Numbered from the stretch's first letter, positions 36,381 through 45,698 are shown. The stretch is 64,000 nucleotides of DNA from GCA-2717185 sp964474755 (GCA_964474755.1 CAYYUG010000003.1:74314-138313), one strand, 5' to 3'. The notes: generated by a model from the sequence alone, not told the origin. A program made the numbers and translations.

Positions 36381-37679
36381 CTAGTTAGCGCCGAATACAC
36401 GTTTGAAGATCGTATCAACATGTTTCATGTGGTACTCTAAGTCGAAAAGATTGTTTAGATCGGTGTGGCTCAGAAAAGTACCGATTACCGGATCTGCTTT
36501 TAGCAGATCGGCGAAATTCTTACTGTGACGCCAGCTTTCCATAGCATTTGTCTGCACCGCGCGATAAGCGTCTTCGCGGCTCATCCCCGCTTGCGTCAGG
36601 GCCAGAAGCACGCGTTGTGAATTATGCAACCCGCCGAGCTGGTCGAGATTGCGTTGCATCTGCTCGGGATAGACAACGAGTTTCTCGATTAGGCCGGTTG
36701 CACGGCCTAGAGCAAAATCCAATGTCACCGTCGCGTCTGGTCCGATGATGCGTTCAACCGAGGAATGTGAAATGTCTCGTTCATGCCACAGTGCGACATT
36801 TTCCATCGCCGGTGTGACGGCGCTGCGGACGATGCGCGCAAGGCCAGTTAAATTCTCCGTCAGAACAGGATTACGCTTGTGGGGCATCGCGGACGAGCCC
36901 TTCTGTCCAGGTGAGAAATACTCTTCTGCCTCGCGGAGTTCAGTGCGCTGAAGATGTCGTACCTCGACCGCCAGGTTCTCCAGTGAAGACGCGATGACCC
37001 CTAGTACGGCAAAGAACATGGCATGCCGGTCGCGCGGAATCACTTGGGTCGACAGCGGTTCGACAGTTAGGCCCATCTTCTTGGCAACGTGCGCTTCGAC
37101 CGAGGGGTCTATGTTTGCGAATGTGCCGACCGCTCCGGAAATAGCGCAGGTACTGATTTCTTCACGCGCTGCGAACATGCGCTGGCGTGCCCGTTGAAAG
37201 GCCGCGTGGTGACCGGCGAGTTTCAAACCGAATGTCGTCGGTTCCGCGTGAATAGCATGGCTGCGGCCGATTGTGACGGTGTATTTGTGCTCCTCAGCGC
37301 GTTCCTGTATGGCTGACAGGAGAGCATCCAGGTCGGCAATCAAGATATCCGCAGCGCGACTCAGCTGCACGGCGAGGCAGGTGTCGAGCACATCAGAGGA
37401 GGTCATGCCCTGATGCAAAAATCGCGCTTCGTCGCCAACATGCTCAGCGACATTTGTTAGAAAGGCGATTACATCGTGTTTGGTTTCGCGTTCGATTTCG
37501 TCGATACGGTCGATCTCGAAGGTGCCGCGTTTCCAGATTGCCTGCGCCGCCTTTTTCGGCACTACTCCTAGTTCCGCCATCGCATCACAGGCATGGGCTT
37601 CGATTTCCAGCCAGATTTGAAACCGAGTATTCGGCTCCCAAATCTCTTTCATTTCGGGACGGCTATAACGGGGAATCAT
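36381..37679 (-). CDS. purB: adenylosuccinate lyase
   Basis: 432 residues from ATG 37679; a longer in-frame start at 37775 is rejected because MIPRYSRPEMKEIW is the normal N-terminus. The fumarase-superfamily signature GSSAMPHKRNP is present, with the flexible loop serine, RSHAIHAEPTTFG and TSSDVLDTCLAVQL. It makes fumarate and SAICAR to AICAR, and adenylosuccinate to AMP, in purine synthesis. It is distant from the pur block, which is usual. Confidence 0.96.
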   Translation of the reverse strand: MIPRYSRPEMKEIWEPNTRFQIWLEIEAHACDAMAELGVVPKKAAQAIWKRGTFEIDRIDEIERETKHDVIAFLTNVAEHVGDEARFLHQGMTSSDVLDTCLAVQLSRAADILIADLDALLSAIQERAEEHKYTVTIGRSHAIHAEPTTFGLKLAGHHAAFQRARQRMFAAREEISTCAISGAVGTFANIDPSVEAHVAKKMGLTVEPLSTQVIPRDRHAMFFAVLGVIASSLENLAVEVRHLQRTELREAEEYFSPGQKGSSAMPHKRNPVLTENLTGLARIVRSAVTPAMENVALWHERDISHSSVERIIGPDATVTLDFALGRATGLIEKLVVYPEQMQRNLDQLGGLHNSQRVLLALTQAGMSREDAYRAVQTNAMESWRHSKNFADLLKADPVIGTFLSHTDLNNLFDLEYHMKHVDTIFKRVFGAN

Positions 37680-37789
37680 GCGTGGTTGGCTCCAATACGA
37701 ACAGGGGATAAATGCCCTTCCTAGGGTTGCCCGGAACGCGGCACGCGTATTATAGCAAAGGACGAAAATGTCCAAAGAAAGGCGCGGCT

Positions 37790-38527
37790 ATGGCTACACT
37801 GAGCGACGAAGAACTGCAACAAGCGCGAATCGACCTCGCAGCCTCATTCCGCTGGGCCGTCCGGCATGGTTTCAACGAGGGTATTTGTAACCATTTCAGC
37901 CTCGCTGTGGGCGATGATCAGTTTCTGATCAACGCGCATGGCTATCATTGGTCAGAAATTACAGCCTCCAGCATCATGCTCGCTAACTATGACGGCACAA
38001 TCATCGAAGGAGACCGTGACGTTGAGCCAACGGCTTTCTATATCCACAGCCGCATTCACAAAATGTGCCCGCATGCCATTTGCGTTATGCATACGCATAT
38101 GCCGTATGCGACATCCCTGACATTAGTCGAGGGTGGTCGACTGGAGCCGGTGGAGCAGGGCGCCATTCGTTTCATCGACCATGCTGCGTATGACGACGAC
38201 TACGCAGGCATCGCTTTGGATACTGATGAAGGGGACCGGATCGCCGCCAAGATGGGTAACAAGAACGTTTTGTTCATGGGGGCGCATGGTGTCACTGTGG
38301 CGGGCTCTACGGTCGCGCGGACATATGATTCGCTTTACTACTTAGAACGTGCATGTCAAATGCAGGTACTCGCCCGGTCGACTGGATTGCCGCTTCGCCG
38401 CCTGCCAAATGAGGTGATCGATCACACCCGCCAGCAATTTGCGGCCTCCAACACGGATAGTGCGCCGCTGCATTTCGAGTCGCTGAAACGGATCCTAGAC
38501 AAGGAAGAACCGGATTATAAAGCGTGA
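37790..38527 (+). CDS. class II aldolase/adducin family protein
   Basis: 245 residues from ATG 37790. The fold is seen in FRWAVRHGFNEGICNHFSLAV, ICVMHTHMPYATSL with two zinc-type His, and VLFMGAHGVTVAGSTVARTYD with the third. Larger than OtnC and not in an aldolase operon. The ligands suggest a metal aldolase or decarboxylase for a hydroxy-acid, but the substrate is unknown. It is divergent from purB and 10 bp upstream of the CmcJ/NvfI-like gene, so they may be co-transcribed. Confidence 0.8.
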   Translation: MATLSDEELQQARIDLAASFRWAVRHGFNEGICNHFSLAVGDDQFLINAHGYHWSEITASSIMLANYDGTIIEGDRDVEPTAFYIHSRIHKMCPHAICVMHTHMPYATSLTLVEGGRLEPVEQGAIRFIDHAAYDDDYAGIALDTDEGDRIAAKMGNKNVLFMGAHGVTVAGSTVARTYDSLYYLERACQMQVLARSTGLPLRRLPNEVIDHTRQQFAASNTDSAPLHFESLKRILDKEEPDYKA

Positions 38528-38537
38528 GTTTCTTCAT

Positions 38538-39344
38538 TTGAGTGGACTACATCCAAAGCCTACTGAAGGTGACTTTAATTACATTGTTCCTACGGAGGGC
38601 GAAAAACCGTTCCGGCTCAATTACGAACCTGCACAGGGTGAGTTGGTAACAAATTGTTCACATGAAACGCGGCATCTATCGGTTCAAGATGTGCGTCCCG
38701 TTGCGGCTAAGATGACGCTCGATGGTGAAGGTTTCGCACTTTTGAACCGCCGGAGCGTTCTATCCTGCTTCGACGATGATGCAGTGATTGAGGCTCGGTA
38801 TTATCCAGAATGCGCGGCTCTGGTGAAGGCGGCTACTGGCGCCGATCGGGTAATCACTTTCGACCACATCGTGCGCAATGGCGGAGATGCTGAGGCGCAA
38901 CAGCCTATTCAACGAGTGCATAACGACTATACGGAAGCTTCGGGTCCAAAGCGCGTTTGCGATCTGCTGGGTGAGGAGGCTGCGTTGTACCTGAAGAAGC
39001 GCGTCGCTATCGTCAATGTATGGCGGCCGATCAACGGACCGGTCGAGTCAATGCCGCTTGGTGTGATCGGCGCGTCGACGATATTCGATGACGACTTTAT
39101 TGCGACGGACCTTATCTATCGAGATCGTCGCGGCGAAACCTATAACCTTCAGTTCAACGAGAAACATAAATGGTACTATACGTCGAGTATGGGTAACGAT
39201 GAGATCTACCTTTTGAAGTGCTTCGATAGCAAACTGGATGTCGCCCGCTGGACAGCACACACAGGCTTCATCGATGCGAATTCTCCTACCGATGCAAAGC
39301 CGCGCGAAAGCATTGAGACCCGCACAATGGTGTTTTTCGATTAA
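38538..39344 (+). CDS. CmcJ/NvfI-family non-heme oxygenase-like protein
   Basis: 268 residues from TTG 38538; no ATG or GTG fits the frame, so the start is uncertain. The motif VHNDYTEASGPKRVCDLLG (H-x-D) and conserved NVWRPINGPVESMPLGV and NEKHKWYYTSSMGNDEIYLLKCFDS are diagnostic of this family, which includes fungal and bacterial enzymes in alkaloid and cephamycin synthesis. The family uses Fe(II) in the 2-oxoglutarate dioxygenase fold or related chemistry. Its next neighbour is an aldolase, and no biosynthetic cluster is seen. Confidence 0.75.
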   Translation: MSGLHPKPTEGDFNYIVPTEGEKPFRLNYEPAQGELVTNCSHETRHLSVQDVRPVAAKMTLDGEGFALLNRRSVLSCFDDDAVIEARYYPECAALVKAATGADRVITFDHIVRNGGDAEAQQPIQRVHNDYTEASGPKRVCDLLGEEAALYLKKRVAIVNVWRPINGPVESMPLGVIGASTIFDDDFIATDLIYRDRRGETYNLQFNEKHKWYYTSSMGNDEIYLLKCFDSKLDVARWTAHTGFIDANSPTDAKPRESIETRTMVFFD

Positions 39345-39444
39345 TGGTCTGTCTCAGCGCTCAAAATTAACAACAATAACCGGCTGCCTTTTGTACATGT
39401 GGTAGTCAGTACTAATGTTTGTAAATGCAATGGGGATCTGAAGC

Positions 39445-39822
39445 ATGAAATCGATTTACGAACTCGTTGTAGCCGTCGAGAATTTGGAAGAAGCCGTCGA
39501 GAGTTATGAAGCCATGGGTTTTACCCTGGATCGTCGGGCTAGGAGTGAAGCGCTTGGTATTGACCAGGCATTTTTCACTATGGAGGATGGGACCGTGATC
39601 GAATTAGCCCAACCCTTCGACCCTGACAAGGCGGTCGGCAAAGGGCTCGCACGGAATGGCGAAGGGCTTTACATGATTGCAATGACGGTAAACGATGTCG
39701 ACGAGGCGGCGAAGGGCATGAAGGATAAGGGCGTGCGACTTGTTGAGGCGGGTGGTCGTACCTTCGTCCATCCTAGTGCGACTAGGGGGCTGCTAATCCG
39801 TCTCGACCCAACGAAAAATTAA
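39445..39822 (+). CDS. small VOC-superfamily protein
   Basis: 125 residues with ATG 39445. MKSIYELVVAVENLEEAVESYEAMGF and the duplicated beta-alpha-beta pattern (YMIAMTVNDVDEAAKGMKDKG) are the VOC fold, and IELAQPFD suggests the metal-ligand Glu. It resembles methylmalonyl-CoA epimerase-type proteins but lacks clear His ligands. It stands alone. Function unknown. Confidence 0.68.
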   Translation: MKSIYELVVAVENLEEAVESYEAMGFTLDRRARSEALGIDQAFFTMEDGTVIELAQPFDPDKAVGKGLARNGEGLYMIAMTVNDVDEAAKGMKDKGVRLVEAGGRTFVHPSATRGLLIRLDPTKN

Positions 39823-40274
39823 AAACAACCAACCATTAATAATACATAAAAGGCAATCGGCAGTATGCTGTCGTGTGTTGCCCCATCCTTGCATATCTTC
39901 ATCTTAATTGGCCCCCTGAGCTGGTATCGCTATTTTAGTGTGGGTAAAAAAATTACACCGATGGCTGTAAATTGCCGTTAGCGACCTGCGGTAATCACGG
40001 GGGTCGTCGCCATTAGTCTGGCAGCACCTTATCTTTATGAGGTCGTGGCCTTATGCCAAAATTTCCGTTGCTGAGAGCAGTATTGTGAGTAATTGGCGCT
40101 GCCTAAATGCTCCACGCTTTAGCCCAACCAATCCTTAAGGTTTTAATTCTGATCTCGCCATAATGTGTTTATTTGGAGCGAGATTATCTATCTTACACTC
40201 TGTTGGGGCGGGGTATTGGCTTGGTACTGAATCGGGCAAAAATTTTTAGAACTAAGTAAATTTACTAGCCCTTT
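39823..40274. other. 452-bp AT-rich stretch without a gene
   Basis: No supported gene, and no clear terminator for the VOC gene. AGTAAATTTACT (40255-40266) is a perfect 12-bp palindrome 8 bp from the TauD stop, and may be the 3' side element of that gene. No other structure was seen. Confidence 0.5.
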
Positions 40275-41075
40275 CTAAACTGGCCGATCACCCTTCAGGA
40301 TAATCCGCCACAGCAATCGTTCTTCCAACTGATCAAAGTTGGGGTCAACAGAGTGCATGGCACAGCGATTGTCACAGATCACCACATCCCCCATGCGCCA
40401 CTTGTGGCGCAGTGTGTTTTTGGGGCGTATTGCTTGTTTAAGCAGTTCATCGAGGAAGGGTCGGACCGCCTCCGTTTCTAGATCGTCGACGCCGGTCGCC
40501 TTAGTGACGTGGAAATATAGCGCCTTTTTGCCGGTCTCCGGGTGGGTGCGCACCATTGGATGGCGTGCGCCGCCGCCGAAGGCGTCTCTGTCTCCTGCCG
40601 AATATGTTGGGTTGTCGGCTTCCATAAAATTAGTAGTGAATAGAGTGGATATCCGTTCTCGTGTTTCAGATGATAGGTTAGCCAGGCCGGCATACATATC
40701 TGCGAAACAGGTGTCGCCGCCGTTTGATGGCAGCTTTCGGGCATAAAGTACGGTCGCTTTTGGCGGTTCTTCATGGTTGGTGTGGTCCGTGTGCCAGTTC
40801 GCCGCCGGTCGCATCTTCTCGCGATTGATAATCCGGCTCACTTCTGGGCATTCCGGCAGGCGAAAGGCAAGGCGGTGCTGTAACATCGGTTTGCCAAAGA
40901 CGGACATCCCTTTGCTGTATGCCTTTGGTGTCAAATTTTGGTCGCGGATAACCAAAACGATTTTCTGAAGCAGCGCTTGATTGAGACGTTTTGCCTGCTC
41001 TTTGGGAACAGGGACGTTCAGATCGAGCCCGGTGATTTCCGCACCAAATGGTGCATCTAGTGCGGTGATTTGCAT
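40275..41075 (-). CDS. TauD/TfdA family dioxygenase downstream of BKACE gene
   Basis: 266 residues. Iron site NWHTDHTNHEEPPKA and DNRCAMHSVDPN, with the RTHPETGKKALYFHVTK segment and a C-terminal RIILKGDRPV. Its core is clearly the closest paralogue of the protein at 1345 (identical WHTDHTNHE-PPK). It is 14 bp after the BKACE-type gene, so they form one transcript and may act on the same acid. Confidence 0.87.
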   Translation of the reverse strand: MQITALDAPFGAEITGLDLNVPVPKEQAKRLNQALLQKIVLVIRDQNLTPKAYSKGMSVFGKPMLQHRLAFRLPECPEVSRIINREKMRPAANWHTDHTNHEEPPKATVLYARKLPSNGGDTCFADMYAGLANLSSETRERISTLFTTNFMEADNPTYSAGDRDAFGGGARHPMVRTHPETGKKALYFHVTKATGVDDLETEAVRPFLDELLKQAIRPKNTLRHKWRMGDVVICDNRCAMHSVDPNFDQLEERLLWRIILKGDRPV

Positions 41076-41089
41076 TTTGTCTTTAACTC

Positions 41090-41974
41090 CTACGCAGTAT
41101 CCATCTTGAGTATTGCACGTGTCTCATCGACCGTCGCGACTTCGCGGCCATAGGCGCGAGCCTGTTCGACAACCTTTTCGATGAGGTCAGCATTCGTAGG
41201 CTTGCCGAGTTCTGGATAGTGATAATCGCCGAGGCCAATTGAAATATGACCACCGGATTTGATGACCTTCTCGGTTAATAAAAACAGGTTTCCTTTGTAG
41301 TTCATCGCAGACCACAGGATATTCTGATCCTTTGGCAAAAACGTTGTGTGCGCATCCAGTCCCTCCGGCGTGCCGGGATGACCGGCGAGTGATATGCCGT
41401 CAGTCATACAGAATAGAACGAATGCAGGCTCTTCGATCACGCCCATTTTAATGAAGGCTTCAATTTGTCGTGTGAAGCTTACATTCCAGGAGACGAGATA
41501 CTGCTTCAAGCCGTAATGCTTAATGCGTTCGGAAAAATACATTACCGTTTTGGTTGAATTTTCGTAGACGAGGTTGTTTGTATCAAAACGATTATTTTCA
41601 GGATCCCACCAATCGACATTTACGGATCCAACATCCGTTGGTGCAAAATGGGGAGCGGTATTCTTACCCTTCATCATTTGCTCGACTGCCTCGAAACGTT
41701 CCTTGGCGTCGCCGCCATGCGCCACATAACCTAGTGTCGGGTGGATCAGGATCGGGCATGCGTCACGAATGCCGGCGTTAGTTTCGAGATAGTAAGCTGG
41801 GTTATGTTCTGGGGCGCCACTGGGTGTGCGACCGTGGAAATGGATGATCGAAGCGCCAGCGTCGTAGCATGCCTTAGCGTCGCGAATGACCTCGGATGGA
41901 GTGAAGGGCACGTTCGGATTGCCGTTGCGCCCTTCGAGCTCGTTTACGCGGGCTTCAATAATGATCTTTTCCAT
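41090..41974 (-). CDS. beta-keto acid cleavage enzyme (BKACE, DUF849)
   Basis: 294 residues from the second of two adjacent ATGs (41974), better spaced from AGAGAGG than the first (41977). ASIIHFHGRTPSGAPEHNPAYY carries the His-x-His Zn motif, and APTDVGSVNVDWWD, YFSERIKHYGLKQYL and GLGDYHYPELG are family features. BKACE enzymes split a beta-keto acid with acetyl-CoA; 3-keto-5-aminohexanoate is the best known substrate. Here the acid is not known. Divergent from a mandelate-racemase-type enzyme. Confidence 0.88.
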   Translation of the reverse strand: MEKIIIEARVNELEGRNGNPNVPFTPSEVIRDAKACYDAGASIIHFHGRTPSGAPEHNPAYYLETNAGIRDACPILIHPTLGYVAHGGDAKERFEAVEQMMKGKNTAPHFAPTDVGSVNVDWWDPENNRFDTNNLVYENSTKTVMYFSERIKHYGLKQYLVSWNVSFTRQIEAFIKMGVIEEPAFVLFCMTDGISLAGHPGTPEGLDAHTTFLPKDQNILWSAMNYKGNLFLLTEKVIKSGGHISIGLGDYHYPELGKPTNADLIEKVVEQARAYGREVATVDETRAILKMDTA

Positions 41975-42053
41975 CATGCCTCTCTCGTGCAACGTTCAAC
42001 TGGCTGGCGATAACTCTAGAATAAATCTCAGAACAATGCAGTGGAACGATACC

Positions 42054-43154
42054 ATGGCAATAGAGAGCCTTACTTTTAAAGCCTTACGGGTTCGCCCCGT
42101 CGTTCTAAAGCTTAGCAGGCCCGTGGTGGCCCGGATCGCAACTATTACGGATTGGCCCCTTATACTGATCGATCTTTACACGGAGGAAGGGGTGACGGGC
42201 CGCGCTTATTTGGAACCTTATGTCGTGAATTCGATGCGCTATCTAGTCCCAGCACTTGAGGACATGTCCGTGTTGCTGAAAGGGCAGCTGCTGTCACCCG
42301 CTAATCTTTACGAGACTGCACGCAAGTCCCTTCATTTCGTTGGTTATGAGGGGCTGTCAATGATCGCGGTGTCGGGGTTGGACATGGCCGCTTGGGATAC
42401 TCTCGCCCGCGCCGCCAATATGCCGCTGTGTCGATTACTCGGTGGTTCGGTAGGCCCGGTGCGTGCATATAATAGTAATGGTTTGTGGTTGCGCGAACCT
42501 TCTATGCTCGCGGAGGAAGCTGTGGAACTGCGTGATGAGGGTGGGTTTACGGGCCTCAAGCTCCGCATGGGGCGAGATGAGGTCAACGATGACCTGGCGA
42601 CTGTGGACGCGGTACGCGGTGCGATTGGCGATGATATACGATTGATGGTCGATTTTAATCAGGGACTCGACCTGGCGGAAGCGTTGGAGCGCTGCCATCG
42701 CATCGATGATCTAGGCTTGACTTGGATTGAAGAGCCAATCGTTTACGACGATTACAACGGGTATGTGAAGCTGACAGCAGATCTGAAATCGCCAATCCAG
42801 ATCGGTGAGAATTTTTATGGGCCGCGGGAACTATACAAAGCGATCCAGTGCAAGGCATGCGACTTCGTAATGCCGGACTTCATGCGGATCGGCGGCGTTA
42901 CCGGTTGGATGCGCGCTGCTTCGATTGCCGGCGCTGCAGGTGTGCCAATCTCTACGCATCTTTATCCAGAAGTGGGCGCGCATGTGATGCGCGTATCAGA
43001 AACCGCGCACTGGTTGGAATGGCAGGACTGGGCAGACCCTATTCTGCAGGAACCCTATGCGTTAAGTGGCGGCATGCTACAAATTCCGGATAGACCTGGC
43101 CTAGGGTTGGACTGGGACGAAGATGTTGTCGTTGCGAATCTTTATGATGCCTAG
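42054..43154 (+). CDS. mandelate racemase/muconate lactonizing enzyme family
   Basis: 366 residues from ATG 42054 (an in-frame ATG at 42036 is the alternative; neither has a strong Shine-Dalgarno). GLKLRMGRD shows K-x-R instead of K-x-K, then VDFNQGLD, WIEEPIVYDD and IGENFYGP for the metal, and STHLYPEVGAHV with the His and Glu found in mandelate racemase itself. The last codon overlaps the stop of the opposite TauD by 3 bp. Racemase or dehydratase of a hydroxy acid (inference). Confidence 0.86.
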   Translation: MAIESLTFKALRVRPVVLKLSRPVVARIATITDWPLILIDLYTEEGVTGRAYLEPYVVNSMRYLVPALEDMSVLLKGQLLSPANLYETARKSLHFVGYEGLSMIAVSGLDMAAWDTLARAANMPLCRLLGGSVGPVRAYNSNGLWLREPSMLAEEAVELRDEGGFTGLKLRMGRDEVNDDLATVDAVRGAIGDDIRLMVDFNQGLDLAEALERCHRIDDLGLTWIEEPIVYDDYNGYVKLTADLKSPIQIGENFYGPRELYKAIQCKACDFVMPDFMRIGGVTGWMRAASIAGAAGVPISTHLYPEVGAHVMRVSETAHWLEWQDWADPILQEPYALSGGMLQIPDRPGLGLDWDEDVVVANLYDA

Positions 43155-43996
43155 AAGGGTACGCTTCCCTTGACCGTTGTGCGCCACATAAGGCGGCGTT
43201 GTGGTAGGTCATAATCCTGAATGGCTTTATGCTGAGCAGTGCAATTGTCCCAGACTACAACATCCCCGGTCTTCCAGCGGTGGCGATAGACGAACTCGGG
43301 CCGAGTGATGTGATTAGCCAGAGCGCTGATGAGGGACAGTGCTTTTTCGTTATTCAATCCAGAAATGCCAGTGCAGTCGTTCCGCATCACGTAAATTCCT
43401 TTGCGCCCAGTGCGCGGATGGGTACGTACAATCGGGTGTTCGACTGGTGGGTATTGGGCGATTGTTTCCGGGCTGATTGGTCGGCCTCGTTTACGACCAC
43501 AGAAGTCGAAGATACCTTTCAGCCCATTGAGTCTGTGCTGCATTGCTGAAGGTAGCGCGTCCCATGCCGTGGCCGTATTCGCAAATTCGGTATCTCCGAG
43601 CGTTAAACCATTGATTTCGGGTACCTCGATCGCATGCAGCATCGTGGCACGTGCCGGTATCTTGGCGTAGGACATATCCGTATGCCATTCGGGCCCAGCC
43701 TTCGGAGTGCCGATGAAACGCCCATTTTCGACGATATTGGAAATAATATAAATCTCAGGATTGCCCTTAATTCCAAAATCTGCAGCGTTGTGATTGATAG
43801 CGCAATCGCCGAAGCGGCTACTGAAGGCGACCTGCTGTTCCGGCGTTATCTTTTGGTCGCGTAGGATAATGACGCCGTGCTCGTTGAAGATGCCCTCGAT
43901 TTCGGCAAAGGTATCGTCGTCGAGAGGCTGAGAGAGGTCGATACCTCTAATCTCTGCGCCAATCGCGGCACCGGTTTTGACAAATTTGATGCTCAT
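43151..43996 (-). CDS. TauD/TfdA family dioxygenase, third of a tandem array
   Basis: 281 residues. Iron site EWHTDMSYAK and DNCTAQHKAIQDY, plus RTHPRTGRKGIYVMR and a C-terminal RTTVKGSVPF. The start overlaps the stop of the previous TauD (ATGA, 43993-43996), so three copies are cotranslated. GRFIGTPKAGPEWHTDMSY and SVWHTDMSYTDRP show this copy and the middle one are the closest pair. Substrates are unknown. Confidence 0.87.
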   Translation of the reverse strand: MSIKFVKTGAAIGAEIRGIDLSQPLDDDTFAEIEGIFNEHGVIILRDQKITPEQQVAFSSRFGDCAINHNAADFGIKGNPEIYIISNIVENGRFIGTPKAGPEWHTDMSYAKIPARATMLHAIEVPEINGLTLGDTEFANTATAWDALPSAMQHRLNGLKGIFDFCGRKRGRPISPETIAQYPPVEHPIVRTHPRTGRKGIYVMRNDCTGISGLNNEKALSLISALANHITRPEFVYRHRWKTGDVVVWDNCTAQHKAIQDYDLPQRRLMWRTTVKGSVPF

Positions 43997-44856
43997 GCGG
44001 TGAGGCTACCGCCGACCGTCAGACGCCACATTAGGCGCCGTTCCTGCGGCCATTCGTAGTCGAAGGAAGCTAAATGCTGCACCGCGCAATTATCCCAGAT
44101 AAGAATGTCCCCGACTTGCCATTTATGGACGTGTTGAAAGCGTTCCTGTGGGATCGTCGCTGACACCTCGTTGATTAGCTGCATCGCTTCGTCTTCTGCC
44201 ATGGCCTCGATGCCAATGCATTCGCCGGGGCTTACATAGAGACATTTGCGGCCCGTGATGGGATGGGTGCGGACGAAGGGATGGCGGACCTTGGGCTGGT
44301 TCTTTCTGGCTTCGTCTTGCTGTTTATGAGTGCCAGATTTGGCACGCCGGCCGAACACGTCGTGTATAACCGTCAAACCATCGATCTTAGCCTTAGTGCT
44401 GTCCGGGAGGTCGTCGTAGGCCGCGGCCGTGCTAGCGAAGGTGGTGTTGCCCAGCGCGATACCGTCGCGTACGGGTACTTCCACAGCATAGAGTAAAGTC
44501 GCCCGCGGCGGACGGTCGGTGTAGGACATGTCGGTGTGCCAAACAGATCCAGCATCCGCATGGCCAATATCCCGGCCGTTCTCCTTGATGTTGGAGACCA
44601 GGAATATTTCCGGATAGTCCTTGTGCGCGAAGTCGGACATGAAGATTTTTTCGATATTGCCGAACCGTTTTGCAAAGGTGATATATTGTGCCTCGGTGAG
44701 ATTTTGTCCGCGAAGGCATAGGACTGAACTTTCGTTAAACATAGTCTCGATCTCGGCGAAATCGTCATCGTCTAGTCCGCTCGATACGTCTATTCCGGTG
44801 ACTTCGGCGCCGAAGACGGAATCGGTGAGCGTGACATCCTGCGTCTTAGTTAAAAT
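43993..44856 (-). CDS. TauD/TfdA family dioxygenase with apparent AUU start, middle of tandem array
   Basis: 287 residues if it starts at ATT 44856-44854. AGGGAG is positioned 7 bases before, and translation from there gives the family N-terminus TKTQDVTLTDSVFGAEVTGI. No ATG, GTG or TTG exists in frame upstream of ATG 44742, which would remove 38 conserved residues. Iron site VWHTDMSYTDRPPRA and DNCAVQHLASFDYEW; RTHPITGRKCLYVSPG is family-typical. The start overlaps the stop of the first copy by 7 bases. ATT could also be a point change from ATG. Confidence 0.82.
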   Translation of the reverse strand: MLTKTQDVTLTDSVFGAEVTGIDVSSGLDDDDFAEIETMFNESSVLCLRGQNLTEAQYITFAKRFGNIEKIFMSDFAHKDYPEIFLVSNIKENGRDIGHADAGSVWHTDMSYTDRPPRATLLYAVEVPVRDGIALGNTTFASTAAAYDDLPDSTKAKIDGLTVIHDVFGRRAKSGTHKQQDEARKNQPKVRHPFVRTHPITGRKCLYVSPGECIGIEAMAEDEAMQLINEVSATIPQERFQHVHKWQVGDILIWDNCAVQHLASFDYEWPQERRLMWRLTVGGSLTA

Positions 44857-45698
44857 GGTTCGTCTCCCTGAATTGTCGTGCGATGCATGTGTCGTACATA
44901 GCTTGGGTCGTCGAGGCGAGTTAGATCAGCAATATGCAGGGCGCACCGATTATCCCAAAAGGTTAGGTCGCCATGCCTCCAGGTATGGAAGTAGGTGAAG
45001 CGCAGCTGGGCGCAATGGGCGAACAATTCGGCAAGAATGGTGTCTGACTCATCTTTCGGCAGTCCTTCAATCGCGATTGTGTGCTGTTCATTCGCGAAAA
45101 CTGACTTTCGGCCCGTCTCCGGATGCTGTCTAACGATCGGATGGGATACAGACGGTGTTTTCGCCTTTTGCGTGTTATTGAGGGTTCGACGGAAGGTTTG
45201 ATTTGCGTTGTTTCGGCCGGCCAAAAAGGTGCCCCTTTTCCCGTCAAGCACCAGCTTAAGTGCTTTCGGCAAACTCTCATAAGCCGAGTACATGTTGGCA
45301 AATCCGGTTTTGCCACCGTCTTTTGGAATTTCGATGCCGTACAGCATAGATCCTAGCGAAGGTTTTTTGCGATAGGAGATATCCGAATGCCATTTCGGTC
45401 CGCCGTCGGGAAGGCCAATGTAACGTCCGTTTTCTTTTCGAGTTGATACGATCAGGATTTCCGGATGGTCCGCGAGTACCGCGTCATCTGCGGGGTGAAT
45501 GTCGAGGGGACCGAAACGCTGTGAAAAACCAATTTGTTGATCAGGGGTGAGTACCTGCTCGCGAAACACTAGCACGAGATGGTCAAGATGCGCCTGATGC
45601 ACTGCGTTAAACGTAGGCTCATCCATAGGTTGGGACAGGTCTAGGCCGACAATCTCCGCACCAAGAGCCTTTGAAAGCGGGCTTAGGGTAAATGACAT
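44850..45698 (-). CDS. TauD/TfdA family dioxygenase, first of a tandem array
   Basis: 282 residues from ATG 45698 (MSFTLSPLSKALGAEIVGLDL); a longer start at 45740 adds a basic leader and is unlikely. Iron site KWHSDISYRKKP and DNRCALHIADLTR. VRQHPETGRKSVFANEQHT replaces the usual THPETG with QHPETG. The final bases overlap the next TauD. As the leading gene of the array, its promoter lies in the 200 bp before the N gap. Confidence 0.87.
   Translation of the reverse strand: MSFTLSPLSKALGAEIVGLDLSQPMDEPTFNAVHQAHLDHLVLVFREQVLTPDQQIGFSQRFGPLDIHPADDAVLADHPEILIVSTRKENGRYIGLPDGGPKWHSDISYRKKPSLGSMLYGIEIPKDGGKTGFANMYSAYESLPKALKLVLDGKRGTFLAGRNNANQTFRRTLNNTQKAKTPSVSHPIVRQHPETGRKSVFANEQHTIAIEGLPKDESDTILAELFAHCAQLRFTYFHTWRHGDLTFWDNRCALHIADLTRLDDPSYVRHMHRTTIQGDEPF

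Noticed and set aside
39823..40274. Hidden short gene or RNA in the AT-rich gap
   Set aside because: No frame with codon bias or Shine-Dalgarno, and no compact RNA fold noticed.
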